Counted from the stretch's first letter, positions 18,051-30,150 are shown. The stretch is DNA of 64,000 bases from Sphingomonas sp. HDW15A (GCF_011301715.1 NZ_CP049870.1:2238501-2302500), one strand, 5' to 3'. Notes: generated by a model from the letters alone, not told the origin. Made by a program: numbers and translations.

Positions 18051-18598
18051 ATGCGACACTGGATCGCTTACCTTGCCGCTCTCGCATTGCCCCTTGCGGC
18101 CTGCGACAAGGCGGTGGAAGACGCGCCCAATTCCGAAGCGGCGAAGGAAGCGGCTGGGGAAAGCACCATCGCCCAGGGCCTTGGCGATGACGCCAGCCGC
18201 TTCGCTGCGGCCACCAAGGCTGCTGGTCTCGACACGACCTTGGCCGGACCGGGACCGTATACCGTCCTCGTGCCCACGGACGAGGCGTTCGGAAAGCTTC
18301 CTGCCGGCGCGCTCGACAACATGATGAAGCCGGAATCCCGGCCACAGCTTACCAAGGTGCTGACCTATCACATTCTGTCGGGCGCCATCCTCGCTGAAGA
18401 CATCGCAAAGGCGATCGAGAACGGGGCGGCAAGACCCAGCTTATGTCGGTTGGGGGCGGCACGCTCACCGCTTCCAGGGAGGGCGACAAGATCGTCATTT
18501 CCGACGGTGCCGGCGGCAAGGCCGTGGTCACTTCGGCTGACGGCAAGCACTCGAACGGTGTCATCCACAAAATCGATGCGGTTCTTACGCCCGCATAA
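18051..18598 (+). CDS. Fasciclin (FAS1) domain lipoprotein (split by 1-base deletion)
   Basis: A lipoprotein signal with LAAC lipobox (cysteine near residue 18) is followed by a FAS1 domain: 'TIAQGLGDDASRFAAATKAAGLDTTLAGPGPYTVLVPTDEAFGKLPAG', then 'LTKVLTYHILSGAILAEDI'. Adding one G to the GGGG at 18423-18426 restores the family C-terminus 'GKTQLMSVGGGTLTASREGDKIVISD...GVIHKIDAVLTPA', ending at the TAA of 18596-18598. FAS1 proteins mediate adhesion or matrix contacts. A GAGGAG lies ahead of the ATG. Confidence 0.85.
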
Positions 18599-18622
18599 GG
18601 GCGCCGATTCATCCTCATGACC

Positions 18623-18645
18623 GGGCGGGCGCTCAGCGTCCGCCC
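18623..18645 (+). terminator. Strong GC hairpin after the fasciclin gene
   Basis: GGGCGGGCGCT (18623-18633) pairs with AGCGTCCGCCC (18635-18645), with G-T pairs allowed. It begins 25 bases after the fasciclin stop. There is only a short pyrimidine tail and no clear T-run, so intrinsic termination is plausible but not certain. Confidence 0.45.
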
Positions 18646-18762
18646 GCTTCGTCCATCACTCGCTCTTTGCCACTAGCGGCGCGCGTGACGCTCGCTATAA
18701 CCGAAGCCAATCGGGCCCGGCTTCCGACCGGGCTATCCAGGGCAGCGAACGGAAAGCGGCAA

Positions 18763-19866
18763 ATGAAGGCGACGATCGAACGGGCAACTCTCCTGAAAAG
18801 CCTGGGCCACGTCCAGTCGGTTGTGGAGCGGCGAAACACCATCCCGATCCTTTCCAATGTGCTGATCGAGGCTAAGGACGACGGCTCGCTTCGGCTCATG
18901 GCGACCGATCTCGATTTGCAGGTGGACGAAAGCGTCGCCGCGCAGGTCGAGCAGGCCGGCGCCACGACCGTCCCCGCTCACACTTTCTTCGACATCGTCC
19001 GCAAGCTTCCGGAAGGCAGCCAAGTCGAACTGACCGCCGCCGACGGCAAGATGAAGGTCGTCGCCGGCCGCTCGCGCTTCAATCTTTCGACCCTTCCACG
19101 CGACGATTTCCCGGTGATTGCCGAGGGCGAATTGCCGACCCGGTTCGAGCTTCCGGCCGCGACCCTTCGCCAGATCATCGACAAGACCCGCTTTGCGATC
19201 AGCAGCGAGGAAACCCGCTATTACCTGATGGGCATTTTCCTCCATGTCGCCGACGACAGGCTGAAGGCGGCGGCGACCGACGGCCATCGGCTTGCACGGA
19301 TCACGCTCGACAGGCCGGAAGGCGCGGAAGGGATGCCGGACATCATCATTCCGCGCAAATGCGTCGCCGAGCTTCGCAAGTTGCTCGACGAGGTCGAGGG
19401 CACAGTCGAAGTCTCGCTGTCGCCGACCAAGGTCCGTTTCGGCCTCGGCAATGCCGTGCTCACCAGCAAGCTGATCGACGGAACCTTCCCGGACTACAAT
19501 CGGGTCATTCCGACCGCCAACGACAAACTTCTGAAGCTCGACCCGAAAAGCTTCGCAGCCGGCGTAGACCGTGTTGCCACTATCGCCTCGGAAAAGACCC
19601 GCGCCGTCAAGATGAGCGTCGACCGCGACAAAGTAACCTTGAGCGTTACCAGCCCGGAAAGTGGAACCGCGACGGAGGAGCTCGCCGCTGACTACGGCAA
19701 TGACAGCCTCGAGATCGGCTTCAACGCCCGTTACTTGCTCGACATCCTGCACGAGATTGAAGGCGACACGGTCGAGGTTCACCTCGCCGACGCCGCCGCT
19801 CCGACGCTGCTTCGCGAAAAAGACGACAGCGCAGCACTCTATGTGCTGATGCCGATGCGGGTATAG
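18763..19866 (+). CDS. dnaN: DNA polymerase III beta sliding clamp
   Basis: The 367-residue protein begins MKATIERATLLKSLGHVQSVVERRNTIPILSNVLIEA, the usual start of the clamp. It shows three successive clamp folds, including 'FAISSEETRYYLMGIFLH' and 'DGHRLARI' at the domain boundary, and the C-terminal 'YVLMPMRV'. The homodimeric ring tethers polymerase III and other factors to DNA. I chose the ATG at 18763 because GGAAAG lies 6 bases upstream; the open frame extends 32 codons further without support. recF follows after 143 bases. Confidence 0.97.
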   Translation: MKATIERATLLKSLGHVQSVVERRNTIPILSNVLIEAKDDGSLRLMATDLDLQVDESVAAQVEQAGATTVPAHTFFDIVRKLPEGSQVELTAADGKMKVVAGRSRFNLSTLPRDDFPVIAEGELPTRFELPAATLRQIIDKTRFAISSEETRYYLMGIFLHVADDRLKAAATDGHRLARITLDRPEGAEGMPDIIIPRKCVAELRKLLDEVEGTVEVSLSPTKVRFGLGNAVLTSKLIDGTFPDYNRVIPTANDKLLKLDPKSFAAGVDRVATIASEKTRAVKMSVDRDKVTLSVTSPESGTATEELAADYGNDSLEIGFNARYLLDILHEIEGDTVEVHLADAAAPTLLREKDDSAALYVLMPMRV

Positions 19867-20009
19867 TCGAGCCACGGAGCGCAGGCGACCGGTTGCGCAG
19901 CAATCGGAAGCTAGCGCGAAAAGATGGCGAGATGCGGACGGCTGCGCCGAAGGCGACAGGTCCGACAGCGCGGATTTACTCCGCGCCGAATAGCCCTCAC
20001 TAGAAAATC

Positions 20010-21068
20010 GTGTCCCTTTCCCGCCTTTTCCTGACTGACTTCCGCAATCATGCCGACGCCTCGCTCGATGTCGCCCCCGGCTTCGTCCTGCTCAGTGGCC
20101 CCAACGGCGCGGGCAAAACCAACATCCTCGAAGCCGTCTCGCTGCTGACTCCCGGGCGCGGGCTGCGCCGCGCGCCGCTGTCGGAAATGGCGCGTCAGGA
20201 TGGCGAGGGCGGTTTCGCCGTCGCGGCACGGCTGGACGACGGCACGGACATCGGCACCGGGACGCTCTCAACGGCGCCGGAGCGGCGGCGGGTACGGATC
20301 AACGGCGCGCCTGCCTCGGTCAACGCGCTCTCTGAGCGCCTGTCTGTGCTGTGGCTGACTCCGGCGATGGACAGGCTGTTCACCGATAGCGCCGGGGCAC
20401 GGCGGCGGTTCCTTGACCGACTGGTGCTGGCTTTGGAGCCAGGTCACGCGCGCCACAGTGCGCGCTACGAAGCGGCGATGCGGGCGCGCAACAAGCTGAT
20501 TGCCGAACCGGATGGCGCCGACCCGGCGTGGCTGCAGGCGCTCGAGGCCGGAATGGCCGAGCATGGCGAGCCACTTGCCGCCGCCCGCCGCCGCACGGTC
20601 GATGCGTTGGCCGCAGCGATCGCCGCTAGTCCTGACGGCGAGTTCCCACGCGCCGGCCTCTCGCTCGAAGGTGGCGACGAAGGCGATCTCGCCGCCGCGC
20701 TGAAGGCCAATCGTGGCCGCGACGCTGCCGCCGGCCGCGCCACCGCCGGTCCGCACCGCCAGGATCTCGTCGTCACGCACCTGGAAAAGTCGCAGGCAGC
20801 CGCGCTGGGATCGACCGGCGAGCAGAAGGCGCTCCTCATCGGTACCATCCTCGCCCATGCCGATCTTGTCACCGAGCGGCGCGGCCAGCCGCCGATCCTG
20901 TTGCTCGACGAGGTCGCCGCCCATCTCGACCCGGACCGGCGCACGGCCTTGTTCGAACGTTTGGCTGGGCGGGGTCAGGTGTGGATGACGGCGACCGAAT
21001 CAGGTCTGTTCGTAGGCATCGGTGACGCCACCCGTTTCCGCGTCGAACGCGGCGTTCACGCCGCCTGA
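20010..21068 (+). CDS. recF: DNA replication/repair protein RecF
   Basis: The 352-residue SMC-like ATPase has Walker A 'GPNGAGKTN' at about residues 30-38, the ABC-type signature '[11 protein letters not shown]' near 271, and Walker B '[12 protein letters not shown]' near 298. RecF with RecOR loads RecA at gaps behind stalled forks. It starts with GTG ([14 protein letters not shown] after initiation), like many RecF genes. Neighbours dnaN and gyrB give the typical recF region; the DEAD-box gene interrupts recF-gyrB. Confidence 0.95.
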   Translation: MSLSRLFLTDFRNHADASLDVAPGFVLLSGPNGAGKTNILEAVSLLTPGRGLRRAPLSEMARQDGEGGFAVAARLDDGTDIGTGTLSTAPERRRVRINGAPASVNALSERLSVLWLTPAMDRLFTDSAGARRRFLDRLVLALEPGHARHSARYEAAMRARNKLIAEPDGADPAWLQALEAGMAEHGEPLAAARRRTVDALAAAIAASPDGEFPRAGLSLEGGDEGDLAAALKANRGRDAAAGRATAGPHRQDLVVTHLEKSQAAALGSTGEQKALLIGTILAHADLVTERRGQPPILLLDEVAAHLDPDRRTALFERLAGRGQVWMTATESGLFVGIGDATRFRVERGVHAA

Positions 21069-21069
21069 C

Positions 21070-21097
21070 TGGACTTTTTAGAACTTCCCTCTATATT
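21070..21097 (+). promoter_or_regulatory. Possible promoter for the DEAD-box helicase gene
   Basis: TGGACT (21070-21075) and TATATT (21092-21097) with 16 bases between them resemble a housekeeping -35/-10 pair directly after recF. Transcription from here would give a leader of roughly 165 bases before the GTG start at 21270. Confidence 0.3.
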
Positions 21098-21269
21098 GCA
21101 CCGCAACACGAGGCGCTTTTACAGCGGCGTGAACGATCGCGATGACGATCGGCCCGCGCCTCGATCCGGAACGAACCGGCTCTCCAATTCACGCGGGGTG
21201 CTCAACCCAACCCCGATCGGACCGTGCCATTTGCAGCGCGGCCTTGTCGCTATTCATATTGGAAATTTT

Positions 21270-22733
21270 GTGACCAAATTCACTGATCTTGGCCTGTCGC
21301 GGCCGCTTATCGCCGCGCTCGAATCCAAGAATTATACCGTGCCGACGCCCATCCAGGCGCAGGCCATTCCGCCGGTCCTCGAAGGCCGCGACCTGCTTGG
21401 AATCGCCCAGACGGGCACCGGCAAGACGGCGGCATTCATGCTGCCCTCGCTCGACCGGCTGGTGAATGCATCGAACGGCCGCCCCGTTCCCGAACGGGCA
21501 CGGATGCTGGTTCTTGCCCCGACCCGTGAGCTCGCTGCGCAGATTGCCGAGAGCGCGCGCAACTACGCCAAGGGCCAGCACATCAGCGTCGGTGTGATCT
21601 TCGGCGGCATTCCCGTCTCCAAGTCCATTCGCGAAGTGTCGCGCGGGCTTGACGTGCTCGTCGCCACGCCGGGCCGCCTGCTCGACCTCGTCGACCAGCG
21701 CCGTCTCGATCTCTCCGCCCTCGAGATCCTCGTCCTCGATGAAGCTGATCAGATGCTCGATCTCGGCTTCATCCATGCGCTCAAGCGCATTGTGAAGCTA
21801 ATTCCCGACAAGCGGCAGACCCTGTTCTTCTCTGCAACCATGCCGAAGACGATCCGCCAGCTTGCAGACGCTTATTGCCGCAATCCGGTCGAGGTCGCGG
21901 TGACCCCGGTCTCCAAGACCGCGGACCGGATCGGCCAGACCGTCACGCACGTAAACCAGGCCGAGAAGCAGGCGCTTCTCACACGTGTCCTCGGCGATAC
22001 GCCGGTCGAGCGCGCGCTCGTCTTTTCGCGCACCAAGCATGGCGCCGACAAGATCGTGCGCTTCCTCGAGGCCGCCGGCATTCCTGCCGGCGCGATCCAC
22101 GGCAACAAGAGCCAAGCGCAGCGCGAGCGGGCCCTCGGGGCATTCCGCAGCGGCAGCATGCCGGTGCTGGTCGCGACCGACATCGCCGCTCGCGGCATCG
22201 ACATCCCGGGCGTCAACCTGGTCGTCAACTTCGACTTGCCGGACGTTCCCGAGCAATATGTCCACCGCATCGGCCGTACCGCGCGCGCCGGCGCCGAAGG
22301 ACAGGCGATTGCATTCTGCAGTCCCGATGAGCGCGTCAACCTGCGCGACATCGAGAAGCTCGTCCGGATTAAGATCGAGGAGGCCCGGCTTCCAGAAGGC
22401 TTCATGGAGACGGTCGCGGCGATCAAGCGCCTGAAGCCGGTCAAGAAAGCCGACGACGGCCGCTCCTCGCACGGCTTCAAGTCCGATCGCCGCTCCGATG
22501 GGCGCCGCCGCGATCATCGCAACGAGCGAAGCGCCAAGGCGCAGTATCAGCCGAAGCGTGCCGACGGCTCGGTTCCCGGCGAAGTGCGCGGTCCGGTCCG
22601 CAATCCCACGCGTCATCCTACCCGCGCCGACGGCCATCCCGGCCATCGTCCCGAGGGTGCCCGCAACGGTGCAAATCGCAATCGCGGACCGTTTCGCGGC
22701 AACCGCGGCGGTGGCCAGCGCGCCGGGGCCTGA
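21270..22733 (+). CDS. DEAD-box RNA helicase (RhlE-like)
   Basis: This is a helicase of about 487 residues. The Q motif is near the N-terminus ('FTDLGLSRPLIAALESKNYTVPTPIQAQAIP'). Motif I is AQTGTGKT, motif Ia PTRELAAQI, motif II DEADQM, motif III SAT, and motif VI HRIGRTARAG. The C-terminus is basic and Arg/Gly/Asn-rich and probably binds RNA. Such proteins remodel RNA in ribosome assembly, decay and cold adaptation. I prefer the GTG at 21270 (MTKFTDLGL, with GGAA upstream); the frame stays open to an ATG at 21096, but that extension has no family resemblance. Confidence 0.93.
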   Translation: MTKFTDLGLSRPLIAALESKNYTVPTPIQAQAIPPVLEGRDLLGIAQTGTGKTAAFMLPSLDRLVNASNGRPVPERARMLVLAPTRELAAQIAESARNYAKGQHISVGVIFGGIPVSKSIREVSRGLDVLVATPGRLLDLVDQRRLDLSALEILVLDEADQMLDLGFIHALKRIVKLIPDKRQTLFFSATMPKTIRQLADAYCRNPVEVAVTPVSKTADRIGQTVTHVNQAEKQALLTRVLGDTPVERALVFSRTKHGADKIVRFLEAAGIPAGAIHGNKSQAQRERALGAFRSGSMPVLVATDIAARGIDIPGVNLVVNFDLPDVPEQYVHRIGRTARAGAEGQAIAFCSPDERVNLRDIEKLVRIKIEEARLPEGFMETVAAIKRLKPVKKADDGRSSHGFKSDRRSDGRRRDHRNERSAKAQYQPKRADGSVPGEVRGPVRNPTRHPTRADGHPGHRPEGARNGANRNRGPFRGNRGGGQRAGA

Positions 22734-22762
22734 CTCACGCGCGTGCGCGCGCATGTGCGTGA

Positions 22763-25263
<2,501 letters not shown>

Positions 25264-25297
25264 GGAACCGGGCGGCGGCCGGTCGGTTGGCGATGGG

Positions 25298-26101
25298 ATG
25301 AGCGGCCCGGGGACCATCACTGTCGCATCCTATAATATGCGCAAGGCGATCGGCACGGATCGGCGTCGCAATCCTAGCCGCGTGCTGCGCGTGCTTGAGG
25401 AAATCGGCGCTGACGTCGTCGCGCTCCAGGAAGCGGACAAGCGTATGGGCACCCGCGGCGCGGCCGTTCCGCACGCCCTGCTCGACGATCATGGACTCTA
25501 TCGCGCCTGCGATTTCAACGTGACGCACACCGACCGGCTTGCCCGAGCCCACGGCAGCCTGATGGATCGTCTTCCTCATCACCCGCTAACGGCCCCGCTG
25601 CGCAAGCTCGATTTCCGCAACCTCGGCTGGCATGGAAATGCGATCCTGGTGAAAAGCGGGGTCGAGGTCACCGACGCCGAAGCGATCAACCTGCCGACCA
25701 TCGAGCCGCGAGGTGCGGTCATGGCCGAACTTCGGGTCGGCGACTCGGATCTCAGAGTGATCGGCATGCATCTCGATCTTTCGGGCATACGCCGCCGTCA
25801 GCAGGTGCTGAAAATCCTGGAGCATGTCGAACAGCGCCATCGCGCCATGCCCACCATCATCATGGGCGACACCAACGAATGGCGCTTGAACGGCCCGACT
25901 CTCAGCGCCTTCGACGAACGATTCGCGATCGCGGACTGCGGCCCAAGCTTTCATAGCCGCAGGCCGGTTGCCCCGCTTGACCGGATCATTGTCGACCGCC
26001 GCTTTTCAATTTCCGAGGCCGGGGTTCACATGAGCGAGGCTGCGCGAATCGCCTCCGATCACTTGCCGGTCTGGGCGCGGCTCACCATCCCGGCAGCCTA
26101 G
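25298..26101 (+). CDS. Endonuclease/exonuclease/phosphatase (EEP) family hydrolase
   Basis: This protein of about 267 residues has the EEP fold: 'VASYNMRKAIGTDRRRNPSRVLRVLEEIGADVVALQEAD' (metal-binding Glu in LQEAD), 'NLGWHGNAILVKSG', 'GDTNEW', and the C-terminal 'ASDHLPVWARL' catalytic Asp-His. The family covers DNases, phospholipid or sphingolipid phosphodiesterases and phosphatases; the substrate is not apparent. No signal peptide. I use the ATG at 25298 (MSGPGTITVASYN), as the upstream open frame overlaps gyrB. The final 4 bases overlap the convergent rpoN gene. Confidence 0.85.
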   Translation: MSGPGTITVASYNMRKAIGTDRRRNPSRVLRVLEEIGADVVALQEADKRMGTRGAAVPHALLDDHGLYRACDFNVTHTDRLARAHGSLMDRLPHHPLTAPLRKLDFRNLGWHGNAILVKSGVEVTDAEAINLPTIEPRGAVMAELRVGDSDLRVIGMHLDLSGIRRRQQVLKILEHVEQRHRAMPTIIMGDTNEWRLNGPTLSAFDERFAIADCGPSFHSRRPVAPLDRIIVDRRFSISEAGVHMSEAARIASDHLPVWARLTIPAA

Positions 26102-27561
26102 CCACCGGCGATCTTGCGCTGGCGCCTTCGCTGGATGGAGGAGCCGATACCGATAGCTTCACGATATTTGGCGACCGTTCGTCGCGCGAGGTCGTAGCCT
26201 TTCTCTTTCAGCAGCTCGACTAGGGTGTCATCGGACAGGATGTCCGTTTCCGCGTCGATCAGTTTGCGGATTTCGGCCTTTACGGCCTCGGCGGATGCAC
26301 CGTCGCCGCTTTCGGACGAAACGCCTGAGCCGAAGAAGAATTTGAGATCGAAGACCCCCCGCTCGCACAACAGACTCTTGTTCTGAGTCACCCGGCTGAC
26401 GGTCGACTCGTGCATGTCAATGGCGTCGGCCACTTCGCGCAGGGTCAGCGGCTTCAAAGCCTCCACCCCTCTTTCGAAGAAGGCCTGCTGGCGCTTGACG
26501 ATCTCGGTTGTCACCCTGGTGATGGTCTGTGCGCGCTGGTCGAGAGCCTTTACCAGCCAGGACGCGCTCGCCAGCCGCTCGCTCAGCCATGCGCGCGACT
26601 CCTTGCTGCCTGCGCCAGCCTTTAGCTCGGCGTGATAGCGGCGGTTGACCAGAACGCGCGGCAATGTAGCCGGATTGAGTTCGATTACCCAACCGCCGGC
26701 CGATCTTCGAACCAGCACATCGGGGGAGCCCACCTCGCGCGCCTCCTCGCCTGCGAACTGGCACCCGGGCTTGGGATCGTAAGTGCGAAGCTCCGCGACC
26801 ATGTCGCGCAGGTCCTCGTCGTCGACCTCACAGATTCGCTTGAGGTCGGACATTCGGCCTTTCGCCAACAAGTGCAGATTGGCGATCAGGCGCGCCATTG
26901 CAGGGTCATAGCGGTCCGCCGCCCTCGCCTGGAGTGCGAGGCATTCCTCAAGGCTTCGAGCGCCGATCCCGGGCGGGTCGAGCGACTGGACCAGGGCAAG
27001 GCCCTGCTCAGCTTCGGCGGGACTGACGCCAACCTCTTCGGCAATGGTGGCGAGCGATGTTTCAAGATAACCGGTCTCTTCCAGCTCATGGACGATCGCC
27101 TCGGCGATCCGCCCCGCCGCGCCGCCGCTCCCGCGAAGCTGATCCAGAAGGTGCTCAGAGAGACCCGACTCCCTCTCACTCAGCCGTTCAAAATCGAATG
27201 CTTCGCTTCCGGGCGCGCCGCCGACATCAACGGCGCTGTCAACGTCGAGCGCTGCTTCCTGCCAGTCCATGTCGAGTGGTGAGTCCTCGATCCCGCCAAG
27301 CGATGAAATGAGTTCATCGGAACTTTTCGGGTCGGCGGCTTCATCGCCCGTTTCGCGATCTTCGCGCACGATGACGCCTTGTTCAGGCGAGCCTTCGCTG
27401 CTGCCCTGGACTTCCAAAAGAGGATTCTTCGCGAGCTCCTCGGCAATGACCGCGTCGAGTTCCAGGTTCGAAAGGGCGAGCAACTTGATCGCAGCCTGCA
27501 ACTGCTGGCTCATCACCAGCGATTGGCTGACTTTCAGTTGGAGGCCGGGGCCGAGTCCCAC
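26098..27561 (-). CDS. rpoN: RNA polymerase sigma-54 factor
   Basis: The 487-residue sigma factor has region I ('LQLKVSQSLVMSQQLQAAIKLLALSNLELDAVIAEELAKNPLLE'), an acidic region II, and a core-binding and HTH region ('LTLREVADAIDMHESTVSRVTQNK'). Near the C-terminus is the RpoN box ARRTVAKYRE, which recognises the -24 element. It directs transcription from -24/-12 promoters with AAA+ activators. It lies 14 bases after lptB in the common alphaproteobacterial lptC-lptA-lptB-rpoN order, but the usual downstream hpf and ptsN genes are missing here. Confidence 0.96.
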   Translation of the reverse strand: MGLGPGLQLKVSQSLVMSQQLQAAIKLLALSNLELDAVIAEELAKNPLLEVQGSSEGSPEQGVIVREDRETGDEAADPKSSDELISSLGGIEDSPLDMDWQEAALDVDSAVDVGGAPGSEAFDFERLSERESGLSEHLLDQLRGSGGAAGRIAEAIVHELEETGYLETSLATIAEEVGVSPAEAEQGLALVQSLDPPGIGARSLEECLALQARAADRYDPAMARLIANLHLLAKGRMSDLKRICEVDDEDLRDMVAELRTYDPKPGCQFAGEEAREVGSPDVLVRRSAGGWVIELNPATLPRVLVNRRYHAELKAGAGSKESRAWLSERLASASWLVKALDQRAQTITRVTTEIVKRQQAFFERGVEALKPLTLREVADAIDMHESTVSRVTQNKSLLCERGVFDLKFFFGSGVSSESGDGASAEAVKAEIRKLIDAETDILSDDTLVELLKEKGYDLARRTVAKYREAIGIGSSIQRRRQRKIAGG

Positions 27562-27575
27562 CGCCCGGACCGCGC

Positions 27576-28355
27576 CTAAAGCGCGAAGCTCTCGCCGAGG
27601 TAGAGCCTTCGGACCTCGGCGTCGGCGACGAGCGCCTGCGGCGTCCCCTGGAAGAGCACCTGACCATCGTAGATGATGCAGGCGCGGTCGACGATGTCGA
27701 GCGTCTCGCGGACGTTATGGTCGGTGATGAGCACGCCGATGTCGCGGCTCTTGAGATCGCGAACCAGTTCTCGGATGTCGGCAATGGAAATCGGGTCGAT
27801 TCCGGCGAACGGCTCGTCCAGCAGCATGATCGATGGGTCGGCCGCCAGCGATCGCGCGATCTCGCAGCGTCGGCGCTCGCCGCCCGAAAGCGCCATCGCC
27901 GGTGAAGCGCGCAGATGGGCGAGACCGAACTCGCCAAGCAGCTGTTCGAGCATCGCTTCCCGCGCTGCCCGGTCGGGCTCGCTGACCTCAAGAACGGAAA
28001 GGATGTTCTGTTCGACCGTGAGGCCCCGGAAGATCGAGGTTTCCTGGGGCAAATACCCGAGTCCGAGAATGGCCCTGCGATACATTGGCAGCCCGGTGAT
28101 ATCCTCGCCGTCGAGCAGGATCCGCCCGCTGTCGGGCCGCACCAGCCCCATCACCGAATAGAAGCAGGTCGTTTTTCCGGCGCCGTTTGGACCAAGCAGC
28201 CCCACCACCTCGCCGCGAGAGACGCTTAACGAGACATCGCGAAGCACGGAGCGGCTATCGTAGGCCTTGGCGATCGACCGCACCTCCAAACCGCGCACCG
28301 GCGCGTGACTGGCCGAAGCTGGCTCGAGTGGCGAGATGGTCTGGACGCCGTTCAC
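27576..28355 (-). CDS. lptB: LPS export ABC transporter ATP-binding protein LptB
   Basis: This ABC ATPase of about 259 residues has Walker [10 protein letters not shown], the Q-loop 'YLPQETSIFRGLTVEQNIL', the signature 'LSGGERRR', Walker B 'SIMLLDEPFAGID' and the H-loop 'ITDHNVRETL'. It drives LptFG to extract lipopolysaccharide from the inner membrane. I use a GTG at 28355, 13 bases after the lptA stop, which gives a usual family length; the open frame continues further upstream inside lptA but is implausible there. Confidence 0.93.
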   Translation of the reverse strand: MNGVQTISPLEPASASHAPVRGLEVRSIAKAYDSRSVLRDVSLSVSRGEVVGLLGPNGAGKTTCFYSVMGLVRPDSGRILLDGEDITGLPMYRRAILGLGYLPQETSIFRGLTVEQNILSVLEVSEPDRAAREAMLEQLLGEFGLAHLRASPAMALSGGERRRCEIARSLAADPSIMLLDEPFAGIDPISIADIRELVRDLKSRDIGVLITDHNVRETLDIVDRACIIYDGQVLFQGTPQALVADAEVRRLYLGESFAL

Positions 28356-28368
28356 ATCGCTCGCCGGA

Positions 28369-28902
28369 CTATTGCCCCCGGCGTGCGACCGTGAAGCGGC
28401 CGGTAACGCGGCCGCCCTGCTGGTCCACGCCGCGGAGGCCGCCGTCCATGGTCGCCCGGCCGGTGTTGAGGTCGATGACCAGCCGGCCGCCGCTAAGGGA
28501 CGAGCCGTCCCGCTCGAGCCGGACATTGCCGATCATTGTAATAAGTCCCGAATCGAGGTCGTATGTCGCGAAATTACCGCGTGCAGTCTCGCTAGGGCTG
28601 GTGACGACAACTCCGCCGCTAGCGTCGATCCGGTTGATGTCGATTCCATCACTGCTCGCATAGGCGATTGTCAGCCTAGCTGTCTTCAAAGTCAGCTCAT
28701 CCTGACGGACAACGACGTTGCCTGCGAAAATAGCCCTGTCCGAGCGGTCCTGGGCCTCGGCGCGGTCCGCTGACAAGTCGATTGGCGCGCGGCTGTTGTG
28801 GCCCTTGAGGGCCGAAACGCCTTCCTGGGCATTGGCTGTTCCGCCGATGCCGATGGCCAAAGCAAGCGCGAGGGATGCGGCGAGTTGTTTCATCCGGATC
28901 AT
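28369..28902 (-). CDS. lptA: LptA, periplasmic LPS transport protein
   Basis: The 177-residue protein has a signal peptide (MKQLAASLALALAIGIGGTANAQ) and an OstA-type beta-jellyroll: 'PIDLSADRAEAQDRSDRAIFAGNVVVRQDELTLKTARLTI', 'ARGNFATYDLDSGLITMIGNVRLERDGS'. It forms the periplasmic bridge carrying LPS from LptC to LptD. The ATG at 28902 overlaps the lptC stop by 4 bases; a second ATG four codons on is equally possible. Confidence 0.92.
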   Translation of the reverse strand: MIRMKQLAASLALALAIGIGGTANAQEGVSALKGHNSRAPIDLSADRAEAQDRSDRAIFAGNVVVRQDELTLKTARLTIAYASSDGIDINRIDASGGVVVTSPSETARGNFATYDLDSGLITMIGNVRLERDGSSLSGGRLVIDLNTGRATMDGGLRGVDQQGGRVTGRFTVARRGQ

Positions 28903-29537
28903 CTGACTGCCCCCTGCTCAATTTTCAAGCGCACCCCGCCTTCCAGCTTCACGGTCCGTTCGTCGAGATCCGCCGCCAACCGTCCCGCCCGAAACTCCCC
29001 GAGTTCGATCCGCCCGCTGACTGGCCCTGCCGAACGAATTTGCCGGGACGCCAGGTCAATGGTCACGTCGCGTGTCCGAAGGTCGTAGTCATGGGGCCCG
29101 GCAACGTGGATTGGACCGACGACGGAAATCAGCTTTCGGTCGAGGTCGTACTGCCCCTTCAGCGCAGCTATTCCGACCGGTCCATCTTCAAGCTGGAGCT
29201 TCGCGCGCATTCCCATGATGTTGACCAGCGGCTGATCGCTGGTCGGCTGGATCGCCCTTTCTGCGCGGATGACGAACTTGTTGCCGTTGTTGTCTTCGCC
29301 CACGTAGCGGGCGGATTCGATTCGCATCCGCTCCTGCGATTTTTCGACGTCCTTCTTGTCGAGGATGAAGCTGACGTCGCCTTCCTTCTCGAACGGCGAT
29401 ACCGCGAGCATGAGCAGCAAGGCCGCGCCGGCGAACGGGAGGCCGATCTTCGCTGCCTTGACCAGCTTGTCGTGCTGGCTTCCGGGCTCAGCCCAACGCC
29501 TTTTCGCGGCGCGGCTTCGAAGGGCAGCTTCAGACAT
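28899..29537 (-). CDS. lptC: LptC, LPS export membrane anchor
   Basis: This protein of about 212 residues has one N-terminal membrane span ('IGLPFAGAALLLMLAVSPF', about residues 32-50) and a periplasmic OstA-like beta domain. It takes LPS from LptBFG and passes it to LptA. I start at MSEAALRSR (29537), which overlaps the end of the rnd gene by 8 bases. The frame is open 11 codons further up. Order rnd-lptC-lptA-lptB-rpoN with tiny or negative gaps indicates one operon. Confidence 0.9.
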   Translation of the reverse strand: MSEAALRSRAAKRRWAEPGSQHDKLVKAAKIGLPFAGAALLLMLAVSPFEKEGDVSFILDKKDVEKSQERMRIESARYVGEDNNGNKFVIRAERAIQPTSDQPLVNIMGMRAKLQLEDGPVGIAALKGQYDLDRKLISVVGPIHVAGPHDYDLRTRDVTIDLASRQIRSAGPVSGRIELGEFRAGRLAADLDERTVKLEGGVRLKIEQGAVR

Positions 29538-30150
29538 GGGCGAAGATGTCTTGTTCCGCCCAGCCGGCAAGGTCGAGCATAGCCCTGGACGGCAGGAAGT
29601 CGAAACAGGCCTGCGCCAGCTCGGTCCGCTTTTCCCGCTCCAGCCTCTTGTCGAGTTGCTCCTTCAGCCGATGAAGGTAGCGAACGTCACTTGCCGCATA
29701 TTCGCGCTGCGCGTCGGTAATTTCAGGGGCGCCCCAGTCGCTGGTTTGCTGCTGCTTGCTAAGGTCCTGCCCTAGCATTTCCTTGACCAGTTCCTTGAGG
29801 CCGTGGCGGTCGGTGTAGGTGCGGACAAGGCGGGAAGCAGTCCGCGTGCAATAGGCCGGAGCCGCCATGATGCCCAGATAAGCGCGCATGATTGCGAGGT
29901 CGAATCGCGCGAAGTGATAGAGTTTGAGTCGATCCGGATCGCTCAACAGCGCTTTAAGGCGCGGCGCCGAATAATTGCTGTTCGGGCCGAAGCGGACGAG
30001 ATGCTCGTCACCTGTGCCGTCGCTGAGCTGAACAAGGCACAGGCGGTCGCGGCCGGGCATCAGGCCCATCGCCTCGGTATCGACAGCAATGGCGCGGTCT
30101 CCAAAATCGAGGCCTTCGGGCAAGTCTTCTTCGTGAAAATGAACCGCCAT
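29530..30150 (-). CDS. Ribonuclease D-like 3'-5' exonuclease
   Basis: The 206-residue DEDD exonuclease consists of the catalytic domain only. Exo I is 'IAVDTEAMGL' (D-x-E), Exo II lies around 'LYHFARFDLAIM', and Exo III is 'YAASDVRYL' (Y-x3-D, DEDDy type). The HRDC domains of full-length RNase D (about 375 residues) are absent, so it belongs to the short alphaproteobacterial subgroup. It probably trims structured RNA 3' ends. It is the first gene of the lptCAB-rpoN run. Confidence 0.88.
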   Translation of the reverse strand: MAVHFHEEDLPEGLDFGDRAIAVDTEAMGLMPGRDRLCLVQLSDGTGDEHLVRFGPNSNYSAPRLKALLSDPDRLKLYHFARFDLAIMRAYLGIMAAPAYCTRTASRLVRTYTDRHGLKELVKEMLGQDLSKQQQTSDWGAPEITDAQREYAASDVRYLHRLKEQLDKRLEREKRTELAQACFDFLPSRAMLDLAGWAEQDIFAHV

